This document shows positions 17,332 through 24,099 of a DNA stretch of 47,563 bases, in pieces. The DNA lies in contig NZ_JAPDPH010000031.1 in the NCBI RefSeq assembly GCF_026013475.1, positions 1 to 47,563 on the forward strand. Reading direction: 5' to 3'. The position numbers were made by a program, and so were the translations under genes. This DNA is from Micromonospora yasonensis. Its GTDB lineage: Bacteria > Actinomycetota > Actinomycetes > Mycobacteriales > Micromonosporaceae. Within the stretch, counting starts at the first letter, position 1; every line of letters starts with the position of its first letter. Below the pieces are notes generated by a model. That model was not told the origin of the DNA, ran no database searches, and saw only the letters and a list, made by a program, of their open reading frames with translations.

Positions 17332-19590
17332 ATGACCGATGCGGCAACGGCGCGGGACAGTCGCCAACGCTCTCCCGACGCGCCGCGGCCGGGGCCGCTG
17401 GGCAGGCTCGGGGGCCTGGCCTTTCGCCGGCGGGGAAGGGTGTTGGTCGCCTGGGCCGTGGGCCTCGTCATCGCCTTCGGGCTGTCGACGGCCTTCGGGG
17501 GCGAGACCGCCAACGGATCCTCCGCGCCGGGCTCGGATTCCGAGCAGGCGCAGCTCCTGCTGGGGGCGCGGTTCCCGGCCCAGTCCGGCGACACGGTGCG
17601 AGTGGTGGTACGCGCGGACGACGTCACCAGCACCGAGGTGCGACACGACGTCAGCACGCTGCTCGGTGAGCTGGGACGCATCCCGCACGTAGCGTCGGTC
17701 GAGGACCCGTACACCGCCAAAGGCTCCATCGCGCCGGACGGCCGAACACTCGCCGCACGCGTCTATCTCGATGTCACCAACCCCAACGACATGCCGGTCG
17801 AAGACACCGAACGGCTGCTGGCCGCCGCCGGGGCGGCCGAGCGCGACGGGCTGGAGATCGCGCTCGGCGGACGGGCCGTGCAACTCGCCGAGGCGACCCA
17901 GTCGGGATCCGAGCTGATCGGGCTGCTCGCGGCCGCGGTGATCCTGCTGATCATGTTCGGGTCGGTGGTGGCGGCCGGACTGCCCCTGGTCATGGCGATC
18001 GGCGCGCTGGCGGTGAGCGCCAGCCTGGTCGGCATCGCGGCGGCCGTGGCGACCGTGCCTGACTTCGCGCCCATCATCGGCATGACGTTGGGCATCGCCC
18101 TGGGCATCGACTACGCGCTGCTGCTGGTGACCCGGTTCCGTGAATGGCGGGCGGTCGGACTCGACCCCGAAGCGGCGACCGTGGCGACGCTCGACACCGC
18201 CGGCCGGGCGGTCCTCGTGGCCGGGGGCACGGTCATGGTGAGCATGTCCGGGCTGTTCGCGGTCGGCCTGTCCATCATGAACGGCACCGCCGTCGTCACC
18301 ATGGTGGCGACCCTGATCGTGATGGTCGCCGCCCTCACGCTGTTTCCCGCGTTGCTTGGCTACCTGGGGCGGCGGATCGACCGGCTCCGGGTGCCGCTGG
18401 GACGGCGTCGTGCCGCCCGGATCTCGGCCGACGGCCACCTGGTGCCGGCGGCCGGCTGGTCGCGCTGGAGCGGGCTGGTGCAGCGGCACAACGTGCTCGC
18501 CGTCGTGACGAGTGTCGCTCTGCTGCTGGTGCTGGCCGCGCCGTTCCTCGGCGTGCACTTCGGTCTTCCCGACGCGGGCAACGACCCCGAGGACACGTCG
18601 AATCGGCAGGCGTACGACATGCTGGCCGAGGGCTTCGGCCCCGGCGAGAACGGGCCGTTGCTTGTGGTGGCGGAGGTGCCGCCGGCCGACGGCGCCGCGC
18701 CCCTCCAGCGGCTACAAGCCGAGATCGGCCGAACGGCGGGAGTCGCAGCGGTATCGCCGCCACGGCTCAACCCTGCCGGTGACACGGCGCTGATCACCGT
18801 CGTGCCCGGCACCGGACCGCAGGAGGCCGCCACCGAAGACCTCGTCCAGACCCTGCGCGACGACGTGATCCCGGCCGCGACCAGGGGTACCAGCACAGAG
18901 GTACACGTCGGCGGCGCAACCGCGGCGACGATCGACGTCAACGCGTTGATCGCCAACCGGCTCGCGCTGCTCATCGGCGGTGTCGTCGTCGTGTCGATGC
19001 TCCTCCTGCTGGTGGCGTTCCGCAGCGTCGTCATCGCGGTCACGGCTGCCGTGATGAATCTGCTGTCCGTGGCGGCGGCGTACGGCGTGGTGGCCTTCGT
19101 CCTCGACGGCGGCTGGGCCGGCAGGCTGGTCGGCATCGATACCGCCACCCCGATGGCCGCGTTCGTGCCGGTCATCATGTTCGCGCTGTTGTTCGGCCTC
19201 TCCATGGACTACGAGGTCTTCCTGATCAGCCGGGTGCGCGAGTCGTGGGTGCGTACCCAGGACAACAGCCGGGCCATCGTCACCGGACTGGCCAGCACCG
19301 GCCGCGTGATCACCGCCGCCGCCGCCATCATGGTCGTGGTTTTCGCGTCGATCGTCCCGAGTGACCAGGTCTTCATCAAGGTCTTCGGGCTGGGCATGGT
19401 CGCGGCCATCCTGGTGGACGCGACCGTCATCCGGATGCTGCTCGTGCCGGCGGTCATGCACCTGCTCGGCCGCAGCAACTGGTGGCTTCCTCGCGCCCTG
19501 GAGCGGCGCTTGCCCCAGCTGCACGTCGAAGGAGCGCCGGACACGTTCCTGCGCCCCGTCACAGACGCGGAGCCGGTCCCGTCCCGATAG
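17332..19590 (+). CDS. MMPL/RND-family exporter
   Basis: A 752-residue protein with the duplicated MMPL layout: an N-terminal membrane helix, an extracellular loop domain, five to six helices (VILLIMFGSVVAAGLPLVMA), then a second copy starting near residue 400. The motif GIALGIDYALLLVTRFREW in the first half and LLFGLSMDYEVFLISRVRES in the second carry the acidic residues used for proton coupling. Members export lipids, siderophores or drugs. No good ribosome binding site is seen before ATG 17332; GTG 17308 is an alternative start. The gene faces away from a two-component system, so signal-dependent export, possibly of a membrane-active compound, is likely. Confidence 0.9.
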   Translation: MTDAATARDSRQRSPDAPRPGPLGRLGGLAFRRRGRVLVAWAVGLVIAFGLSTAFGGETANGSSAPGSDSEQAQLLLGARFPAQSGDTVRVVVRADDVTSTEVRHDVSTLLGELGRIPHVASVEDPYTAKGSIAPDGRTLAARVYLDVTNPNDMPVEDTERLLAAAGAAERDGLEIALGGRAVQLAEATQSGSELIGLLAAAVILLIMFGSVVAAGLPLVMAIGALAVSASLVGIAAAVATVPDFAPIIGMTLGIALGIDYALLLVTRFREWRAVGLDPEAATVATLDTAGRAVLVAGGTVMVSMSGLFAVGLSIMNGTAVVTMVATLIVMVAALTLFPALLGYLGRRIDRLRVPLGRRRAARISADGHLVPAAGWSRWSGLVQRHNVLAVVTSVALLLVLAAPFLGVHFGLPDAGNDPEDTSNRQAYDMLAEGFGPGENGPLLVVAEVPPADGAAPLQRLQAEIGRTAGVAAVSPPRLNPAGDTALITVVPGTGPQEAATEDLVQTLRDDVIPAATRGTSTEVHVGGATAATIDVNALIANRLALLIGGVVVVSMLLLLVAFRSVVIAVTAAVMNLLSVAAAYGVVAFVLDGGWAGRLVGIDTATPMAAFVPVIMFALLFGLSMDYEVFLISRVRESWVRTQDNSRAIVTGLASTGRVITAAAAIMVVVFASIVPSDQVFIKVFGLGMVAAILVDATVIRMLLVPAVMHLLGRSNWWLPRALERRLPQLHVEGAPDTFLRPVTDAEPVPSR

Positions 19591-19594
19591 GGCA

Positions 19595-19631
19595 GGCGGC
19601 GGCTGCCAAAAAACGGGGGGCAGCCGCCGCC
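19595..19631 (+). terminator. Terminator after the MMPL gene
   Basis: A 13-bp perfect stem, GGCGGCGGCTGCC (19595-19607) and GGCAGCCGCCGCC (19619-19631), with an A-rich 11-base loop, starting five bases past the MMPL stop. Confidence 0.8.
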
Positions 19632-19689
19632 GTACGACGGACGGCGTCCGAATCACATGTCGTGACCAACCAACCTGAAGGAGCCTACT

Positions 19690-20160
19690 GTGCGGAAAGT
19701 GTTCGCCGGCCTCGCCGGCCTGCTCATGCTGGTCGTCGTAGCACAGTTCTATTTTGCCGCGAGCGGCGCGTTCAGCACCGCGCCCAACGACGAGTCCTTC
19801 CGGCCGCATCGCGCGCTGGGGTACGTGATCTTCCTCTTGCCGGTCCTGATGGCAATTGTCGCCGCGGTGGCCCGGATGCCCGGCCGGCTCATCGGAATGA
19901 CCGGCCTGGTCGCTGGGCTGGCCGTTGTCCAGGTGGTGATCGCGGTGCTCGCCAAGGCGTTCAACGACACGGGCGACACCAGCACGACGACCGGCCAGCT
20001 CATCTTCGGCCTGCACGCGGTCAACGGCCTGGCCATCCTGGCCGTGGCCGGGAACGTCGCCCGGCAGGCGCGAGCGCTGTCGAGGCCCGCCGTTCCGCAT
20101 CGGCAAGCCGGCGTGGACAACGACGTGCGGGTGACCGGACCGGCCCAGCCCGCGTCATGA
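19690..20160 (+). CDS. Four-helix membrane protein (DUF6220-like)
   Basis: A 156-residue membrane protein with four hydrophobic segments and two conserved-looking histidines at helix ends (SFRPHRALGYVIFLLP and LIFGLHAVNGLAIL). This is a pattern seen in small haem- or quinone-associated membrane proteins; I would place it in the DUF6220-type group with moderate confidence. GTG 19690 has a good site AAGGAG six bases upstream. Its stop overlaps the start of the multicopper oxidase gene (ATGA), so the two are coupled, and a role in electron transfer or assembly for that oxidase is plausible. Confidence 0.7.
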   Translation: MRKVFAGLAGLLMLVVVAQFYFAASGAFSTAPNDESFRPHRALGYVIFLLPVLMAIVAAVARMPGRLIGMTGLVAGLAVVQVVIAVLAKAFNDTGDTSTTTGQLIFGLHAVNGLAILAVAGNVARQARALSRPAVPHRQAGVDNDVRVTGPAQPAS

Positions 20161-22175
20161 CCACGGGTCAGTTGATCATCGCGGACCACGCGGTCGCGCT
20201 GCTGAGCGTTGCCGCGTGGTCCTCGGCCGGCGCCGCGGCGGCCGCCCGGCGCGCCCAGCTCGCATTCGGGCTCCTGGCGGCGGCGGTGCTGGTGACCCTG
20301 GCCCGCGTGGCCACGGTGGCGATGCTGGCCGCTCGGGGCTGGTGGTTCGCGCAGGAGAAGGTGCTGTTGGGTCTGCCGATGCTCGCAGCCGCCGGGTTGG
20401 CCGCCGTCCTGATCGCCGGCCCGCGGCTGCTCGCGGCGCGGCGCGCGCCGGAGGCCGGGATAGCGGCGAGCGGCGTGGTCCTGCTGCTCACCGCCGGATA
20501 CGCGGCCCTGGCCGGGCTGGTGGTGACCTTCCTGGTCGGTTACCCCCTGGACTGGAGCAGCGCGTTGATCGCCAGCTCCCTCGTCGGCGCGGGCGCGCTG
20601 CTGACCGCGCGCGTCGTGGCGGCGCCGGCCGACCCCACCGGCGACGCCGACATGGCGCCCGCGCACGGAAAGCCCGCGGTCTCGCGCCGCCGGTTCATCG
20701 GCCTGGCCGGGGGTGCGGTCGTGGCGAGTACCGGCACGACCGGCGTCGGCCTGCTGTTCATGCCGGCTGAGTCCATCGCTACCGGAGGCGGCCCCGGCCA
20801 GTCGTCCGGCACCGGATCGGCCGTGTCCGTGGCCGACCTGCGGGGGGCCGGCACACCGGCACCGGGCGGCACCAGGCGGCAGTACCTCCTCACCGCGCAG
20901 ACCGCCACCGTCCGGCTCCCGTCCGGACGTGAGATCCAGGCGTGGACCTTCAACGGCCGGATACCCGGCCCGCCGATCACCGCCACCGCAGGCGATCTGA
21001 TCGAGGTGACGCTGCGCAACACCGACATCGAGGACGGCGTGACCCTGCACTGGCACGGCTACGACGTGCCGTGCGGTGAGGACGGCGCACCGGGCGTGAC
21101 GCAGGACGTGGTGGCACCCGGCGGGGAGTTCGTCTACCGGTTCCGCGCCGAACAGGTGGGAACCTACTGGTACCACACCCACCAGGCGTCTCACCGTGGC
21201 GTGCGCCGAGGGCTGTACGGGACCCTCGTCGTGACCCCACGCGACCAGCAGACGGACAGCGCCGATGCTTCCCTCGGGCAGCTGGAACTGACGCTTCCCG
21301 TACACACATTCGACGGCGCTGTGGTGATCGCCGATCAGGACGGGCGCATCGAGCACACCGCGCCGGCCGGTACCAAGGTGCGGTTGCGGCTGATCAACAC
21401 CGACTCGGATCCACACCGATTCGCGCTCGCCGGAGCACCCTTCCGGGTGGCGGCCGTCGACGGCCGCGATCTCCACCAACCGGGCGAGGTCAGCGACATC
21501 GGACTGCGCCTGCCCGGGGGCGGACGGCACGACCTGGTCTTCGTCATGCCAGACACTCCCGTAGCGCTCGTCGTCGACAACGATCACGCCGTCGGCCTCC
21601 GGCTGCGTCCGGATGACCACGCCGATGCCGCCGACGAGGACACCTCCGGCTGGCCTGAGCTCGACCTGCTGAGCTACGGAACGCCGGCCGCCGTGCCGTT
21701 CGATGCCGGCAGCCGCGCCGACCGGCACTTCACCATGGTGCTGGACCGTGGTGTGGCCATGCTCGACGGCCGACCGGCGTACGCGCAGACGGTCAACGGC
21801 CGTGGCCACCCGTCGATCCCGGATCAGCTCGTCGCCGAGGGCGATCTCGTCCGGTTCACCGTGGTCAACCGGAGCCTGGAAACTCACCCCTGGCATCTGC
21901 ACGGCCATCCCGTGCTCGTCCTCCGCCGGAACGGCACGCGGCCGTCGGGCAGCCCGTTGTGGATGGACACCTTCGATGTCCGCCCAGGGGAGGTGTGGGA
22001 GGTCGCGTTCAAGGCGACGAACCCCGGGATCTGGATGAACCACTGCCACAACCTGCCCCACGCCCATCAGGGAATGATGCTGCGGCTGCGCTACGACGGC
22101 GTCACCGCGCCATTCCACGGCTCGCACACCGCCCATGGGGCCGGTATGGCCAGGAGCCGAAGCCATGTCCACTGA
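20157..22175 (+). CDS. Membrane-anchored multicopper oxidase
   Basis: A 672-residue protein with two parts. Residues 1-160 contain about five membrane helices. A twin-arginine-like motif SRRRFIGLAGGAVVAS follows near residue 180 and leads into a cupredoxin oxidase. All four copper-binding motifs are present: HWHG near 298, YWYHTHQ near 340, HPWHLHGH near 577 and HCHNLPHAHQGMM near 628. The last includes the type 1 Cys, but has PHAH where many family members read VHE. Such oxidases couple oxidation of Cu(I), phenols or other substrates to oxygen reduction at the outer face of the membrane. The combined membrane domain and internal export signal is unusual. It is coupled to the gene before and overlaps the one after. 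Confidence 0.9.
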   Translation: MTTGQLIIADHAVALLSVAAWSSAGAAAAARRAQLAFGLLAAAVLVTLARVATVAMLAARGWWFAQEKVLLGLPMLAAAGLAAVLIAGPRLLAARRAPEAGIAASGVVLLLTAGYAALAGLVVTFLVGYPLDWSSALIASSLVGAGALLTARVVAAPADPTGDADMAPAHGKPAVSRRRFIGLAGGAVVASTGTTGVGLLFMPAESIATGGGPGQSSGTGSAVSVADLRGAGTPAPGGTRRQYLLTAQTATVRLPSGREIQAWTFNGRIPGPPITATAGDLIEVTLRNTDIEDGVTLHWHGYDVPCGEDGAPGVTQDVVAPGGEFVYRFRAEQVGTYWYHTHQASHRGVRRGLYGTLVVTPRDQQTDSADASLGQLELTLPVHTFDGAVVIADQDGRIEHTAPAGTKVRLRLINTDSDPHRFALAGAPFRVAAVDGRDLHQPGEVSDIGLRLPGGGRHDLVFVMPDTPVALVVDNDHAVGLRLRPDDHADAADEDTSGWPELDLLSYGTPAAVPFDAGSRADRHFTMVLDRGVAMLDGRPAYAQTVNGRGHPSIPDQLVAEGDLVRFTVVNRSLETHPWHLHGHPVLVLRRNGTRPSGSPLWMDTFDVRPGEVWEVAFKATNPGIWMNHCHNLPHAHQGMMLRLRYDGVTAPFHGSHTAHGAGMARSRSHVH

Positions 22176-22485
22176 CCCGCCGCCGGCTGCTCGTCGCCCG
22201 GCCCCGTGCCCGGACAAGCCCACCTCGAATCTCGTTGCGCAATGGCACAACTACAGCCGCACCGTCATCGAAGCGGAGCTGCGCAGGCTGGCCCGCAGGG
22301 CCCCGTCGTTGCGTCCGAAGGACCTGGAGGTCATCGACGCGGCCCTGGACGAGCTCGCGGAATCCTTGTTCCTTGCCCGGCTGCGCACCCTGCCGCAGCA
22401 CACCGCACAGCTGAAGCGCCTCTTCGGCACCCCGACGGAGGTTCACCCTGACAGCGGCCTTCACCGCCGCTCTATCGAGGCTTGA
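22165..22485 (+). CDS. Small helical protein downstream of the multicopper oxidase
   Basis: A 106-residue protein. The region from about residue 25 (NLVAQWHNYSRTVIEAELRR) to QLKRLFG is a helical hairpin that resembles the C-terminal dimerisation domain of glutamyl-tRNA reductase, without the catalytic domains. ATG 22165 has AGGAG eight bases upstream and overlaps the oxidase stop by 11 bases, so it belongs to the same operon. The role is unknown; it might be a small partner or regulator. Confidence 0.6.
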   Translation: MSTDPPPAARRPAPCPDKPTSNLVAQWHNYSRTVIEAELRRLARRAPSLRPKDLEVIDAALDELAESLFLARLRTLPQHTAQLKRLFGTPTEVHPDSGLHRRSIEA

Positions 22486-22568
22486 GGGTTTCGCCGCATG
22501 GTGACATCGGATGGTTCCCGATGATGCCGAACAACCGACCGGCGGACGCGTGACGAGGGGGCAGGGCC

Positions 22569-22754
22569 ATGGAGGATCTCAACACCGGACTCCGGACCGA
22601 GTGGGGTCGGAACAGTGAAGGTCAGCAGGTCAGTGGCACGACCGGGACTCCCACCTCCTTGTCGATCTGGGCCCACGCGGCACTGCTCGGGCGGGCGGGC
22701 GCTGACGAGGACGAGCTCTTGGACGAGCTGCACATCCTCCGAGGCCTCGAATAG
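22569..22754 (+). CDS. Possible small protein, unknown
   Basis: A 61-codon frame starting MEDLNTGLRTEWGR and ending in an acidic stretch DEDELLDELHILRGL. GAGGGGG stands seven bases before the ATG. No family is recognised. It ends 14 bases before the convergent stop of the SARP gene. The acidic, leucine-rich tail looks protein-like, but the evidence is thin. Confidence 0.35.
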   Translation: MEDLNTGLRTEWGRNSEGQQVSGTTGTPTSLSIWAHAALLGRAGADEDELLDELHILRGLE

Positions 22755-22768
22755 GACGGGTCCGCCGG

Positions 22769-23677
22769 TCAGACCGCCATCGCGTCGCTGGACGGCTCGA
22801 AGGCCCGGCCGGGCCGGATCGGCGGCCGGGTCACCAGCGCGGTCGGCTCGCCGAACGAGAGCAACTCACGGTGCAGGCGCTGCAACTCCTCGCAGGGCTC
22901 CACCCCGAGTTCGCCGTTGAGCACCGAGCGCAGGTGCCGGTACGCGGCCAGCGCGTCCGACCGGCGACCGCTGGCGCTGAGCGCCCGCATCAGCAGCCCG
23001 TGCAGGCCCTCGTCGAGCGGATTGGTGGTCACCAGCGAGCGCAGCTCGCCGATCAGGTCGCGGTGCATGCCGCGTTCCAGTTCGCTCTGGATGCACAGGT
23101 GCAGTGTGTTGCGCCGCTGCTCCTGCAGGTCCACCACGTAGGCCGACAGCGCCGGACCGCACGGCACGTTGGCCAGCGGCGGCCCGGACCACAGCGCGAG
23201 CGCCTCCCGGAAGCAGCGGACCGCCTCCTGGTGGTCGTCGTTGTCCAGCACGGCCCGCCCCTGCTGGCAGAGCTGCTGGAAGGCGAAGACGTCGACCTGC
23301 GCCGGCGCGGCTTTCAGCAGGTACCCGGGGGGCCGGGTGATGAGCAGGTCGTCCGCGTCCGGCGCCAGCCGGTTCCACTCGATGCACTTGCGCAGCTGGT
23401 AGACGTACGTCTGCATCGTGGTGCGGACGCTGCGCGGCGGACCACCCGGCCACAGCTCTCCGATGATCGACTCGATGTGCACGACCTTGCCGGGTTGCAG
23501 CAGCAGCATGGCGAGCAGCTGCAGGATCTTCGGGGCGGTCGGGGCGTGGTCTCGCCCGTCCTTCCAGATCTCCAACGGTCCGAGCAGCTTGTATGTCACG
23601 GCGGTCGCGGCCGTCGGCAGGCCGCCGTCGTTCGACAGGTGCGGAAGGCTGCCCGAGGTTGTTGTTTCGGGTGTCAC
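22769..23677 (-). CDS. SARP-family pathway activator
   Basis: A 302-residue Streptomyces antibiotic regulatory protein. An N-terminal OmpR-like winged helix (YKLLGPLEIWKDGRDHAPTA, PKILQLLAMLLLQPGKVV, then TMQTYVYQLRKCIE) is followed by a bacterial transcriptional activation domain (VDVFAFQQLCQQGRAVL through HGLLMRALSASGRRSDALAA). GTG 23677 is chosen because GGAGGG lies six bases upstream; an upstream frame extends the N-terminus with non-conserved sequence. SARPs bind direct repeats and switch on type II PKS and other clusters. The gene is divergent from the peptide/YcaO operon and is the only pathway-type regulator in the visible part of the cluster. Confidence 0.93.
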   Translation of the reverse strand: MTPETTTSGSLPHLSNDGGLPTAATAVTYKLLGPLEIWKDGRDHAPTAPKILQLLAMLLLQPGKVVHIESIIGELWPGGPPRSVRTTMQTYVYQLRKCIEWNRLAPDADDLLITRPPGYLLKAAPAQVDVFAFQQLCQQGRAVLDNDDHQEAVRCFREALALWSGPPLANVPCGPALSAYVVDLQEQRRNTLHLCIQSELERGMHRDLIGELRSLVTTNPLDEGLHGLLMRALSASGRRSDALAAYRHLRSVLNGELGVEPCEELQRLHRELLSFGEPTALVTRPPIRPGRAFEPSSDAMAV

Positions 23678-23758
23678 CCTGAACCCTCCAATCCGCGGAC
23701 TGCGGCTGAGCCCGCAAACGCGAGGGGCGCGGGCACGCCAGTCCGGCCAAGTGTCGTA

Positions 23759-23849
23759 GTGAAGGGCATCGAATCCCAGTGACGCGGGCAGCAGTCCCGC
23801 CGTGAATTGGAATGCGGGCCGCGTGAGGAACACACATCGGGTGGCGTGA
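23759..23849. promoter_or_regulatory. Five GTGA direct repeats about two helical turns apart
   Basis: GTGA occurs on the plus strand at 23759, 23779, 23802, 23823 and 23846, spaced 20, 23, 21 and 23 bases, mostly inside (C/G)CGTGA or CAGTGA. SARP proteins bind direct heptamer repeats spaced by whole helical turns, so this series between the SARP gene and the peptide operon is a candidate binding array. Confidence 0.35.
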
Positions 23850-23927
23850 CACCGGCACTGGCTGGCCGTCCCCGCCGGTTACAGACTGGTCGCATCGCAG
23901 TTACCCCATTCGATAGGAGCCAAACCG

Positions 23928-24095
23928 ATGACTTCCCAGGCACTTCTCGAAGCGGATGCGATCCGGCCGGCCGCGCGGATCGAACTCACCATCGACCAGT
24001 ACGACCAGTGGAACCACGCCGCGCCCACCGCCCCGGTCAAGTGGTGCTGGGCCCCCGCCGCGCAGCTCGACCGGACCCAGGCCTCGGCGGTGTGA
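23928..24095 (+). CDS. Putative RiPP precursor peptide, 55 residues
   Basis: ATG 23928 has AGGAG nine bases upstream, and the stop is four bases before the GTG of the cyclodehydratase gene, so the two are tightly coupled. The peptide starts MTSQALLEADAIRPAARIEL, has an acidic/polar middle (TIDQYDQWNH), then APTAPVKWCWAPAAQLDRTQ and ends ASAV. Its only cysteine (Cys40) sits between two tryptophans (Trp39, Trp41). The first 30 residues look like a leader able to bind a recognition domain; the core is probably the AP- and W-rich part. One Cys and few Ser/Thr mean at most one thiazole and a few oxazoles, unlike classic polyazole peptides. Location and size are typical of a precursor; the function is inference. 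Confidence 0.7.
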   Translation: MTSQALLEADAIRPAARIELTIDQYDQWNHAAPTAPVKWCWAPAAQLDRTQASAV

Positions 24096-24099
24096 CACC

